The notes under the pieces were generated by a model. That model was not told where the DNA came from. It was given only the letters and a program-made list of their open reading frames with translations, and made no database searches. Below, piece after piece: positions 15,356 through 23,490 of a DNA stretch of 37,642 nt. Made by a program: the position numbers and the translations under genes. Within the stretch, counting starts at the first letter, position 1. Each line of letters begins with the position of its first letter. The stretch comes from Burkholderiales bacterium (lineage in GTDB: Bacteria; Pseudomonadota; Gammaproteobacteria; Burkholderiales; Burkholderiaceae_C), in NCBI GenBank assembly GCA_017302495.1, contig JAFLDG010000006.1:1-37642 (forward strand). The letters run 5' to 3'.

Positions 15356-16870
15356 ATGTCACTCGGGCGCAACATCGTCGCCAGCGTTGCGAGTCAGCTC
15401 TATGTTGCGCTGATCGGCATCGTCATGGTGCCGATGTACGTCATGTACATGGGTGCGGAGGCATACGGCCTGGTCGGCTTTTTTGCGATGCTGCTGGCCT
15501 GGTTCAACTTGCTGGACATTGGCCTGACGCCCACGATCGCGCGCCAAGCGGCGCGTTTTCGCGGCGGCGCTATCGATGCGTTGACCTATCGGCGCCTGGT
15601 GAGAGCATTCGAGACCGCCTTCGTCGCTGTCGCGCTGGTCGGTGGCGTCGCCATATTCGCTGCGGCAGACTACATCGCCGTGGACTGGCTGCGTGCGTCG
15701 CAACTGGCGACGGAGCAGGTACTCGCTGCGATCCAGCTGATGGCGCCCATTGTTGCGATTCGGTGGATGGCCGGCTTGTACCGCGGCGCTCTCAGCGGCG
15801 CCGAACGGCTGGTCTGGCTAGGCGGCTTCAATGCCGCCATCGCTACCCTGCGCTTTTGCGGCGTCCTGCCCCTGCTGATGTTCGTCGGAACTTCGCCTGC
15901 GCTGTTCTTCACTTATCAGCTGGCCACGGCGCTGGTCGAACTCGGAGTGTTGGCATGGTTTGCCTACCGCAGCTTGCCCGATGTCCCGGCTGGGGAACGG
16001 CTGCAATGGACGTTGGCCCCATTGAAGCCCGTGTTTCGCTTCTCGTTAATGATCGCATTCACGTCTTCGGTTTGGGTTTTCGTCACCCAAACCGACAAGC
16101 TCGTGTTGTCGCGCATCCTGCCGCTGGCCGAGTACGGCTACTTTACGCTGGCGGTGTTGGTCGCCAGCGGCATCCAGATCCTGAGCGGGCCGGTCGGCAA
16201 CGCGATCATGCCGCGGATGGCCAACCTCGAGGCCCAGGGCCATCACGCGCAGATGATCGACGTCTACCGGCATGCCACGCAACTGGTTGCGATCGTCGCC
16301 GGTGCGGCCGCGATCACAGTAGCTCACAGCGCCGAAGCGCTGCTGTGGGCCTGGACCGGTGATGCCGAGATCGCACGCGCGGCGGCGCCGGTGTTGGTAC
16401 TGTATGCCCTCGGCAACGGCGTGCTCGCGGTCTCTGCCTTTCCCTTCTACCTGCAGTTCGCCAAGGGCGACATGCTCTATCACGTCATCGGTAACGCCGT
16501 ATTCGTGGTGCTGTTGATTCCGCTGGTGGTCTGGGCCGCTTCGACCTTTGGCGGTGTCGGTGCGGGTTACGTATGGTTGGGCATGAACCTGGTGGCATTC
16601 GTTGCGTGGCTGCCGCTGGTGCATCGAAAGTTCGCACCCGGATTGAACCTGCGCTGGTACCTCGAGGATGTCGGCGTGATCGTGGCACCTGCCGCGCTCG
16701 TGGGCTACGCAGTGAGCCTGTGGTTGCCACCCAGCGGCTCGCGATTGGATCAATTCGCGCATATTCTTCTCGTCGGAGGATCGAGCCTGATTGCCGGCGT
16801 CGTGGCTTCTTCGGCTTTCCGGACCAAGGCTCGCGCGCTCCTGCGGACGCCTTTGGTGCAGCAATCATGA
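15356..16870 (+). CDS. wzx: Wzx-type O-antigen flippase
   Basis: A 504-residue, strongly hydrophobic protein with about 12-14 predicted transmembrane segments, of the MATE/MVF-like polysaccharide transporter superfamily. The N-terminus GRNIVASVASQLYVALIGIVMVPMYVMYMGAEAYGLVGFF matches the Wzx start, with LDIGLTPTIARQAARF following. It flips the undecaprenyl-linked repeat unit to the periplasm for Wzy. The open frame runs upstream into the methyltransferase gene, but ATG 15356 fits the conserved beginning, 14 nt after the preceding stop. Its TGA overlaps the next ATG (ATGA). Confidence 0.88.
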   Translation: MSLGRNIVASVASQLYVALIGIVMVPMYVMYMGAEAYGLVGFFAMLLAWFNLLDIGLTPTIARQAARFRGGAIDALTYRRLVRAFETAFVAVALVGGVAIFAAADYIAVDWLRASQLATEQVLAAIQLMAPIVAIRWMAGLYRGALSGAERLVWLGGFNAAIATLRFCGVLPLLMFVGTSPALFFTYQLATALVELGVLAWFAYRSLPDVPAGERLQWTLAPLKPVFRFSLMIAFTSSVWVFVTQTDKLVLSRILPLAEYGYFTLAVLVASGIQILSGPVGNAIMPRMANLEAQGHHAQMIDVYRHATQLVAIVAGAAAITVAHSAEALLWAWTGDAEIARAAAPVLVLYALGNGVLAVSAFPFYLQFAKGDMLYHVIGNAVFVVLLIPLVVWAASTFGGVGAGYVWLGMNLVAFVAWLPLVHRKFAPGLNLRWYLEDVGVIVAPAALVGYAVSLWLPPSGSRLDQFAHILLVGGSSLIAGVVASSAFRTKARALLRTPLVQQS

Positions 16871-17757
16871 ACCAACCCAGCCGCGCGCCGAAGGTTTCCG
16901 TCTGCGTGATTACCTACAACCAGGAAGCGTTCATCGGCCAGTGCTTGCAGAGCCTGGTCGACCAGCAGACTGACTTCGACTTCGAAGTGATCGTCGGCGA
17001 CGATTGCTCGACCGATGGGACGCAAGCCATCGTTCGACAGTTCGCCGACCGGCACCCGAACATCGTGCGGCCGATCTTCCAGCCTTCCAACACGGGCGGA
17101 AACGGCAACTACCTTGCCGTTCATGGCGCGGCGTTCGGCGAGTACATCGCGCACATGGACGGCGACGACTACGCTTTGCCGGGCAAGTTGCAGGCACAGG
17201 CCGATCTGCTGGACCAGAACCCTGCCTGCAATGTCGTCTGGCACGCCGTCGACATGCTCGAGCCGTCAGGAACGGTGCGACCGAGCCGGCAGGTTCGACA
17301 TGGCCGCAGCCGGCTCTGGTTTACCAAGGCCGACCAGATCAACTACCTGGTGATTGCCGCGCACAGCTCCAAGATGTATCGCGCCTCGGTGCGCGAGTTC
17401 GTCGCGCCGACAAGCGGCTTCACCGACTTCTTCCTGACCGTGGCGCAGCTCGAGGGGGGCGGCGGCGCGTTGCTCTGCGACCGGGCCTACGGCGTCTGCA
17501 GGCTCGGCATCGGCCTCTCCAGCAGCGGCTTCTCGACGCGCAGGGTCATGTTGTCCAGTCTGCAGCACATCCTGTCGACGGAGCCGCGCTACCGCGACGA
17601 GGTGGCTGCCGCGACGCTGCACCTGCTGCTTTCCGACGTTAAGCGGCGCGCGCCGACGCTGGGCCAGTCACTCAGGCTCTTCCTCTCGTCGGTCTCGGTC
17701 GGCGCGATCGCGCTGTACCTGCGCTCGTACCGACAGCGGACCCACCTGAAGTTCTAG
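16867..17757 (+). CDS. Family 2 (GT-A) glycosyltransferase
   Basis: A 296-residue GT2. It starts with KVSVCVITYNQEAFIGQCLQSLVDQ (nucleotide-binding strand), then FEVIVGDDCSTDGT, and has the metal-binding HMDGDDYALPGKLQAQ region (Asp-Gly-Asp-Asp) near residue 97. The C-terminal third (KMYRASVREF, FFLTVAQLEGGGGALLCDRAYGVCR) is the acceptor part. It adds one sugar of the repeat unit at the cytoplasmic face; the specificity cannot be inferred. Starts inside the wzx stop and ends 10 nt before the polymerase gene. Confidence 0.87.
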   Translation: MNQPSRAPKVSVCVITYNQEAFIGQCLQSLVDQQTDFDFEVIVGDDCSTDGTQAIVRQFADRHPNIVRPIFQPSNTGGNGNYLAVHGAAFGEYIAHMDGDDYALPGKLQAQADLLDQNPACNVVWHAVDMLEPSGTVRPSRQVRHGRSRLWFTKADQINYLVIAAHSSKMYRASVREFVAPTSGFTDFFLTVAQLEGGGGALLCDRAYGVCRLGIGLSSSGFSTRRVMLSSLQHILSTEPRYRDEVAAATLHLLLSDVKRRAPTLGQSLRLFLSSVSVGAIALYLRSYRQRTHLKF

Positions 17758-17767
17758 GGCGATCAGG

Positions 17768-19057
17768 ATGCGGCCGTTCTCGAAGACGAGACTCGCACTC
17801 AGCGCGACGTTCGTCTTTTGCATTGTCTTCAACGTCGAGCTCGCGCAACCGGAGGGCCTCAGCCTCTCAGTGCTCGCGCTGCTGATCGGCACCCTGGTGC
17901 TGGTAGCGACGAATCGCCTGGTGCTCGTGCGCGAACGCCGATTCCTGGTTTCGTTCGGGCTTACGCTTCCGGCGCTATACCTCTCGTTCGTCCATACGCA
18001 GCTCCTGCAATCCGACGCGCAGACGCTGGCGTTGCTGTACTTGAAGACGCAGGTCTATGTCTTCGTGGCCATCTGTGTCTTCTGGAGCTTGTTCCTGCGC
18101 GCCGCGCGTTCAACGCCCGAACAGCTCAGTCAATTCGTCATGGCTTCCATCGTGTGGGCCTTTGCCGCGCAGGCCCTATTCGTTCTCTACTCGTTCGTGT
18201 CGCCGGAGTTCCGCGCCTCCATCGACGGCCTGCTGCTGGCCAAGGGAAACCTGACGGGTCTGGAAGGGTTTCGCTTCAAGGGTCTTGCCAATTCCGGGGG
18301 CGCCAATCTTTCGATGGCGATGAGCTTTGCTGCTGCGATGGCAGCGTACCTCGCAATCGCCGCGCGTCGTCCCGTCTACGCGATGCTGGCCTTGCTGATC
18401 CTGGCGGCTTCCGCACTGGTCGGACGCTCGGGCCTGGTTGGCTTTGCCGTCATCGGTCTGGCGTTCCTGGTTCGGACTTTGCTCGCGGCAGACCTGCCTC
18501 GGCTGCGGACGATCGGCGCGCTGACTGTTGTCGGCGGACTTGCAGCGCTGGGTGTCGCGGCCGCGGACATGAGCCCGGACGACGACACCATGCTGTGGTG
18601 GAACTGGTTTTCGGGCGAGGCCGTTGATTCGCTGGGCGAGCTATGGGGCATGTACACCCATGACCCTTCGATCGTCGATCTTCTGGTCGGCAAGGGGGTC
18701 TTCGAAGTCGAGCCTGTCGGCAATGCAGCCAGCGATCCCGGCTATCTGAAGGCCGTGTTCGCGGTCGGTGTGCCGGCGGCCCTGCTGTTCTATGCTGGGC
18801 TGCTGGTCGTCTATGTCAGCGGTGCCCGCGCCTTTGCTTCGATGGCGTCGAACAAGCGCATTGCGGCCACGTTCGTCGCGCTGCTCGTCTTCTTGATCTT
18901 CTTCTACGAATCCAAGGAGAGCATGGCGTTCCAGAACTTCACCGGACGCCTGATGCTGTTCGCCTTCCTGCTGTTCAAGATCATTGCGGCAGCCGATGCG
19001 GTCAGACAGCACCGGCTCGGAGCCGCGCGCCCCGAGCCGCTGCATGAACCCACTTGA
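17768..19057 (+). CDS. wzy: Wzy-type O-antigen polymerase
   Basis: A 429-residue membrane protein with about 11-12 hydrophobic segments and a long periplasmic loop (about 245-330: DLPRLR... MSPDDDTMLWWNWFSGEAVDSLGELWGMYTHDPSIVDLLVGKG). This resembles the O-antigen polymerase/ligase topology. The RSGLVGFAVIGLAF segment resembles the conserved 'R(S/G)' of the O-antigen ligase family. Wzy proteins are poorly conserved, so the call rests on topology, the 'GxG..E...D.G' loop element (LLVGKGVFEVEPVGNAASDPGYLKAVFAVGV), and placement between Wzx/GT2 and AsnB. It polymerises repeat units in the periplasm. A ligase cannot be excluded, but only one such gene is present. Confidence 0.8.
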   Translation: MRPFSKTRLALSATFVFCIVFNVELAQPEGLSLSVLALLIGTLVLVATNRLVLVRERRFLVSFGLTLPALYLSFVHTQLLQSDAQTLALLYLKTQVYVFVAICVFWSLFLRAARSTPEQLSQFVMASIVWAFAAQALFVLYSFVSPEFRASIDGLLLAKGNLTGLEGFRFKGLANSGGANLSMAMSFAAAMAAYLAIAARRPVYAMLALLILAASALVGRSGLVGFAVIGLAFLVRTLLAADLPRLRTIGALTVVGGLAALGVAAADMSPDDDTMLWWNWFSGEAVDSLGELWGMYTHDPSIVDLLVGKGVFEVEPVGNAASDPGYLKAVFAVGVPAALLFYAGLLVVYVSGARAFASMASNKRIAATFVALLVFLIFFYESKESMAFQNFTGRLMLFAFLLFKIIAAADAVRQHRLGAARPEPLHEPT

Positions 19058-19091
19058 TCGGCGATGACCCTCAGCTGCCGAAGACAGATGC

Positions 19092-19136
19092 CAGCACGCC
19101 GGATACCCTCCCGCCGGGACGGCATCCGGCGCGCTG
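19092..19136 (+). terminator. 13-bp imperfect hairpin between wzy and asnB
   Basis: CAGCACGCCGGAT (19092-19104) pairs with ATCCGGCGCGCTG (19124-19136) over 13 positions with one mismatch (A against C), around a 19-nt loop. It lies in the 105-nt gap between wzy and asnB. No T-run follows, so it is a non-classical terminator, attenuator or RNA-stability element. asnB follows 26 nt later. Confidence 0.4.
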
Positions 19137-19162
19137 AGGTTCATCGCTGATCAGGCCGACCC

Positions 19163-21181
19163 ATGTGCGGAATCGCCGGTATCGCTGCATGGTCGCCGGT
19201 GCCTGGACTTCGGGCGCAGGTTCTCGCCATGACGCGCCAGCTCGTGCACCGTGGGCCGGACGACGAGGGTGTGTGGTTCGATGATGCCGTCGGGTTGGGG
19301 TTCGGCCACCGGCGCCTGGCGATCATCGACCTGACGCCGGCCGGACATCAGCCGATGACCTCCGCGACGGGCCGCTACGTGCTTGCCCATAACGGCGAGA
19401 TCTACAACTACCGGTTCATGCGCGCGGAGCTGCAACACGCCGGACTCGCCCCCGCATGGCGTGGACAGTCCGACACCGAGGTTCTGCTTGCCGGCTTCGA
19501 AGCGTGGGGGGTGGCGGAAACCTTGCGCAAGACGGTCGGCATGTTCGCGATCGCGCTCTGGGATCGCCAGACACGGACCTTGTCGCTCGCGCGCGATCGC
19601 CTCGGCGAAAAGCCGCTGTACTACGGCATCGTCGCCGGCCGTCTGCGCTTTGCTTCGGAACTGAAGGGATTGCGAAGCGGTGTCGAGGACGAACTGGCCG
19701 TCGACCGCCACTCCGTTGCCGACTACATGCGCTTCGGCTATGTGCCGGGGCCGCGCAGCATCTACCACGGCGTGTCGAAGATGCCTCCCGGGCATTGGCT
19801 GTCCCTGCGTTCAGCAGGCGACGGCGCCACCCCGCAACCTTATTGGACTGCCGACTCCTGCGCGACACCGTCGTTGCGCGGCGATCTGGTGGAGCGTTCC
19901 GAAACCGAGCTCACCGACCTGTTGCACGATCGCCTGCAGAATGCCGTCGGCCTGCAGATGGCCTCCGACGTGCCGCTCGGCGCGTTTCTCTCCGGCGGCG
20001 TCGACTCCAGCACTGTGGTGGCGTTGATGCAAAGCATCAGCCAGCGGCGCGTGCGCACCTTCACCATCGGCTTCGAGGAGGGGGCGTTCGACGAAGCGCC
20101 CTATGCGCGCGCCGTCGCGCAGCATCTGGGTACCGAACACACCGAACTGCGCGTCGGCGCGAACGCGGCGGCAGACCTGATCGCGGAGTTGCCTTCCATC
20201 TACGACGAGCCGTTCGCGGACTCGTCGCAGATTCCGACCACGCTGGTGGCCCGCCTGACTCGGCAGCACGTGACGGTCTGCCTGTCGGGCGATGGCGGCG
20301 ACGAGCTGTTCGCCGGCTACCCGCGATACCCCGCTACGGCAGCGGTGTGGAAACGTGCGCAGCGCCAGCCGGCTGTGGTGCGCTCGCTGGCGGCCGGCGC
20401 ACTGGGCGCGCTGTCTCCGCGGGCTTGGGATGTCGTTCTTGCCCGCCTTCCTGGCGGGCCGCGAGGCGGGGTCAACGGCCGACGGATCCATCGCGCCGTG
20501 CAGTTCCTGCGCTCGCAGAGCGTCGGCGAGGCCTACGAGCGCCTGATGTCCCATTGGCAGCCCGAAGATGGAGTGGTACCGGGGCTGACCCGAGCGGCCG
20601 TGCAGCCGCGCCGGTGGGCCAACGCAGAAACCGTGATCGAGTCGATGCGCCGATGGGATGTCGGCCAGTACCTGCCCGACGATCTGCTGGTGAAGGTCGA
20701 CCGCGCGGCCATGATCTCCAGCCTCGAGTGTCGCGCCCCGTTTCTCGATCATCGCGTCGTAGAGTTCGCATTGGCCCTGCCCGAGCGTGTGTTGATTCGA
20801 CACGGCATCGGCAAGTGGCTGCTACGCGAAGTCCTTCATCGCTATGTTCCCCGCCGGTTGATCGAGCGGCCGAAGGCCGGATTCGAGGTTCCGTTGGCCA
20901 GCTGGCTGCGCGGCCCGTTGCGCGCGTGGGCCGAGTCGCTGCTCGAAACCAAGCAGCTCGAGCGTAGCGGCTACATCGATGCACGGGTCGTTGCGCGCGT
21001 CTGGCAGGAGCACCTGGCCGGCACCTTCGATCGTGCCCACCTGTTGTGGAACGTGCTGATGTTCCAGGCTTGGAGCCATGCCTCCGCGGCGCCCATGGTC
21101 GCGCGGGGCGGGACGGGCGCAGCAAACGCCTTGCCGCGGCAGCCGTTCGCCCGTTTGCCGCGACCGGAATCAGGGTCATGA
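19163..21181 (+). CDS. asnB: Glutamine-hydrolysing asparagine synthetase-like amidotransferase
   Basis: A 672-residue AsnB homologue. The glutaminase nucleophile is Cys2 after the initiator Met (MCGIAGIAAW), with RGPDDEGVW, NGEIYNYR and GMFAIALWD of the class II amidotransferase domain. The synthetase domain has the PP-loop SGGVDSS at 277-283, CLSGDGGDELFAGYPRYP and LVKVDRAAMISSLECRAPFLDH. AsnB paralogues in O-antigen loci are thought to amidate uronic acids or other sugar carboxylates. No uronate pathway gene is visible in this window, so the substrate is open. The C-terminal ~30 residues (AAPMVARGGTGAANALPRQPF...) look like a family-specific tail. The stop overlaps the ATG of the broken methyltransferase gene. 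Confidence 0.9.
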   Translation: MCGIAGIAAWSPVPGLRAQVLAMTRQLVHRGPDDEGVWFDDAVGLGFGHRRLAIIDLTPAGHQPMTSATGRYVLAHNGEIYNYRFMRAELQHAGLAPAWRGQSDTEVLLAGFEAWGVAETLRKTVGMFAIALWDRQTRTLSLARDRLGEKPLYYGIVAGRLRFASELKGLRSGVEDELAVDRHSVADYMRFGYVPGPRSIYHGVSKMPPGHWLSLRSAGDGATPQPYWTADSCATPSLRGDLVERSETELTDLLHDRLQNAVGLQMASDVPLGAFLSGGVDSSTVVALMQSISQRRVRTFTIGFEEGAFDEAPYARAVAQHLGTEHTELRVGANAAADLIAELPSIYDEPFADSSQIPTTLVARLTRQHVTVCLSGDGGDELFAGYPRYPATAAVWKRAQRQPAVVRSLAAGALGALSPRAWDVVLARLPGGPRGGVNGRRIHRAVQFLRSQSVGEAYERLMSHWQPEDGVVPGLTRAAVQPRRWANAETVIESMRRWDVGQYLPDDLLVKVDRAAMISSLECRAPFLDHRVVEFALALPERVLIRHGIGKWLLREVLHRYVPRRLIERPKAGFEVPLASWLRGPLRAWAESLLETKQLERSGYIDARVVARVWQEHLAGTFDRAHLLWNVLMFQAWSHASAAPMVARGGTGAANALPRQPFARLPRPESGS

Positions 21182-22000
21182 CACCGCAACAACTGTCTGC
21201 CCATGTCTGTCCGAAGTGCCGGTCGGACCGACTCGAGCAGCGGCCATCGTTTGATGCTGCTTCTGACCCTTCGATCGTGTGCAGCCGGTGCGGTGCACGG
21301 TATCCGCTCGTCGGCGCCATCGTCCGCTTCGTGGCGGCGGGCAACTGCGCCGACTCGTTCGGCCTGCAGTGGAACCTGCATGCGAAGACGCGGCTGCCAT
21401 TCGGGGTTGCCGATCTCGCGCGAGCGCATTTGCGATGTCACCCACTGGCCGCGCGGCCTGCAAGGCCAACGCGTACTCGAGGCCGGCAGCGGCGCGGGCC
21501 GCTTCACCGAGGTGCTGCTGGCGGCCGAGGCCGACGTGGTGTCGTTCGACAGCTCGAGCGCCGTCGATGCCAACGCCTCGAACATCCGCGACAAGGGCTC
21601 GCTGCATCTTTTCCAGGGCGGCGTCTTCAAGATTCCGTCGCGGCCGGCGAGCTTCGACAAGGTGTTGTGCCTGGGCCTGCTGCAGCACACGCCGGACCCG
21701 GCGCACGCATTCAGCAGCCTGGCCCGGTACGTCAAGCCGGTCGGGCAGCAGGCGATCGACGTCTACCGGCGCGATGCGGCCCCGCTGCTGCAGTGGAAGT
21801 ACCTGCTGCGGCCGATCACCAAGCGCATCGACAAACGCGCGCTATACCGTCGGCTGAGCCGGTTGACACCGCCGCGCGAGCCGCTGGCGGCGCAGATGCA
21901 ACGCGTCGCCGGCCGCTTCGGCGCCCGGCTGATGCCGATCGTGCAGTACGCCCATCTGGGCCTGCCGCCCAAGCTGAATGCACAGTGGACGGTACTCGAC

Positions 22001-22009
22001 ACCTTCGAC
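22001..22009. repeat. 9-bp target-site duplication, left copy
   Basis: ACCTTCGAC directly before the left IS end, identical to the copy at 23327-23335. In the intact gene this codes Thr-Phe-Asp once. Confidence 0.92.
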
Positions 22010-22028
22010 CAGTGGTGTCCCAACGTCC
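22010..22028. repeat. IS4-family element, left terminal inverted repeat
   Basis: CAGTGGTGTCCCAACGTCC, 19 bp, one mismatch (position 5) to the right end. Confidence 0.92.
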
Positions 22029-22151
22029 TCAATTGAGTCGCTGGTAAGTTGATGATCTGCCGAGACAATTCGCCCGTCGATGCTGGTCTCGATTTGAACG
22101 TCGGGCCGCAGACTTCGCGCCCTTTGCGGGGCTGTCCCGCTTGGGGTGGCG

Positions 22152-23306
22152 ATGCATCAAGGCAAGCTCGTGTTCGCGCAGGTCATGGCTCACCTGCCGC
22201 TGTCGACGTCTCGGCGTTGCGTGGCACGCTACGACGGCGAGCACAAGGTCAAGAGCTTCTCGTGCCTGGATCAGTTCTACGCGATGGCGTTCGCGCAACT
22301 GACCTTCCGCGAGTCGCTGCGCGACATCGAGGCGTGCCTGGGTACCCAGGGCCGGCGGCTTTACCACATGGGCTTTCGCTCGCTGGTGGCGCGCAACACG
22401 CTGGCCAATGCGGACGCGGTGCGGCCTTTGCAGATCTACGCCGATCTCGCGCAGCATCTGATCGGCATCGCCCGACCGTTGTATGCCAAGGAGCCGATCG
22501 GGCCGGACTTGAAGGAGACGGTCTACGCCTTCGACTCCACGACCATCGACTTGTGCTTGTCGGTGTACCCGTGGGCGCCGCTTCGCTCCACCAAGGCGGC
22601 GGTGAAGCTGCATACGCTGCTGGATGTGCGCGGCTCGATTCCGAGCTTCATCCACATCAGCGACGGCAAGACGCGCGACGTCAATGCGCTGGACGAACTG
22701 CTCCCCGAGCCCGGTGCATTCTATTTGCTGGATCGCGGCTACATGGACTTCGCGCGGATGCACGCGCTGCACGAGGCCGGCGCCTTCTTCCTCATTCGTG
22801 CCAAGCGCGGGCTGCGCGTCAAGCGCCGTTACTCCTACCCGGTCGACCGGATCAACACCCGCGTGATCTGCGACCAGACCGTGACGCTGGAGGTCTTCCA
22901 CTCCAAGCAAGGCTACCCGACGGCGCTGCGCCGCGTGGCGGCTCGCGACGACGGCGGCAAGCGCATCGTCTTCCTGATCAACAACATGCAGCTGGCAGCG
23001 CAAGTGGTCGGCGAGTTGTACCGGCTGCGCTGGCAGGTCGAGCTGTTCTTCAAGTGGATCAAGCAGCACCTGCGCATCAAGGCGTTCTTCGGCACCAGCG
23101 AGAACGCCGTGAAGACGCAAACCTTGATCGCGGTGGCGACCTACGTGCTGATCGCCATCGTCAAGAAGCGCGCGATGCTGCCCCGTAGCCTCTACGAACT
23201 CCCACAGATCTTCAGCCTGACCATGTTCGAGACAACACCGATAAATCAACTACTTACGCCACTACCGCCATCGCCAGAAGACGATCGACAGATCGCTCTC
23301 CTATGA
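22152..23306 (+). CDS. IS4-family transposase
   Basis: A 384-residue DDE transposase. The N-terminus (HQGKLVFAQVMAHLP, FSCLDQFYAMAFAQLTFRESLRDIEACL) is the helix-turn-helix region shared by the ISPepr1-like group of the IS4 family. The catalytic core has YAFDSTTIDLCL (first Asp), FYLLDRGYMDFARM (second Asp) and the IS4 YREK signature in LYRLRWQVELFFKWIKQ (Tyr-x2-Arg-x3-Glu-x6-Lys). ATG 22152 is preferred; GTG 22146 would add two residues. The frame is intact from start to stop, so an active enzyme is plausible. Subgroup name is from recognition of the motif style. Confidence 0.92.
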   Translation: MHQGKLVFAQVMAHLPLSTSRRCVARYDGEHKVKSFSCLDQFYAMAFAQLTFRESLRDIEACLGTQGRRLYHMGFRSLVARNTLANADAVRPLQIYADLAQHLIGIARPLYAKEPIGPDLKETVYAFDSTTIDLCLSVYPWAPLRSTKAAVKLHTLLDVRGSIPSFIHISDGKTRDVNALDELLPEPGAFYLLDRGYMDFARMHALHEAGAFFLIRAKRGLRVKRRYSYPVDRINTRVICDQTVTLEVFHSKQGYPTALRRVAARDDGGKRIVFLINNMQLAAQVVGELYRLRWQVELFFKWIKQHLRIKAFFGTSENAVKTQTLIAVATYVLIAIVKKRAMLPRSLYELPQIFSLTMFETTPINQLLTPLPPSPEDDRQIALL

Positions 23307-23307
23307 C

Positions 23308-23326
23308 GGACGTTGGGACACTACTG
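23308..23326. repeat. IS4-family element, right terminal inverted repeat
   Basis: GGACGTTGGGACACTACTG, complementary to the left end except for one base. It begins one base after the transposase TGA. Confidence 0.92.
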
Positions 23327-23335
23327 ACCTTCGAC
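23327..23335. repeat. 9-bp target-site duplication, right copy
   Basis: ACCTTCGAC, identical to 22001-22009, after which the methyltransferase reading resumes in frame (ATGTACTCACCC). Confidence 0.92.
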
Positions 23336-23490
23336 ATGTACTCACCCAAGCATGACCACCCGCAGTCGCTGGCGACGGTTCGGCGCTGGTTCGAGTCCGC
23401 CGGTTTCGTCGACATCGACGTGCGCAACGGCCCGAACGGCGTGGCCGGTGTCGCCACGCGTCCGCCGCTGCAAGCCTGAACCTGACCGAC

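Larger units (their letters stand above)
22010..23326 (+). mobile_element. IS4-family insertion sequence, 1317 bp, complete
   Basis: The left terminal repeat CAGTGGTGTCCCAACGTCC (22010-22028) and the reverse complement of the right end (23308-23326, CAGTAGTGTCCCAACGTCC) match at 18 of 19 positions. Outside lie perfect 9-bp duplications. The element carries one transposase gene filling most of its length (22152-23306). Removing the element plus one duplication joins the host methyltransferase in frame (DTFD-MYSPKHD), so boundaries are exact. The intact repeats, duplication and transposase suggest a recent insertion that may still be mobile. Confidence 0.93.
21178..23479 (+). pseudogene. SAM-dependent methyltransferase broken by a frameshift and an IS4 insertion
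   Basis: Restoring the reading gives ~324 residues. The ATG at 21178 overlaps the asnB stop. The N-terminus has a zinc-ribbon-like CPKC...CSRC pair (residues ~12-15 and ~37-40), then YPLVGAIVRFV and DSFGLQWNLHAKTRL. Between about 21395 and 21415 the frame shifts (+1, consistent with one extra base near CGGGGTTG). It continues in the other frame as GLPISRERICDV, LQGQRVLEAGSGAGRFTEVLL (motif I), VLCLGLLQHTPDP and WTVLDTFD. At 22009 it is cut by the IS, whose end supplies a stop at 22034-22036. The remaining C-terminus resumes at 23336: MYSPKHDHPQSLATVRRWFESAGF... to TGA 23479. Two independent lesions make it non-functional unless the frameshift is a sequencing error and the IS excises. Confidence 0.85.

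Noticed and set aside
22146..22151. GTG at 22146 as transposase start
   Set aside because: ATG 22152 matches the family N-terminus; the GTG adds only two residues.
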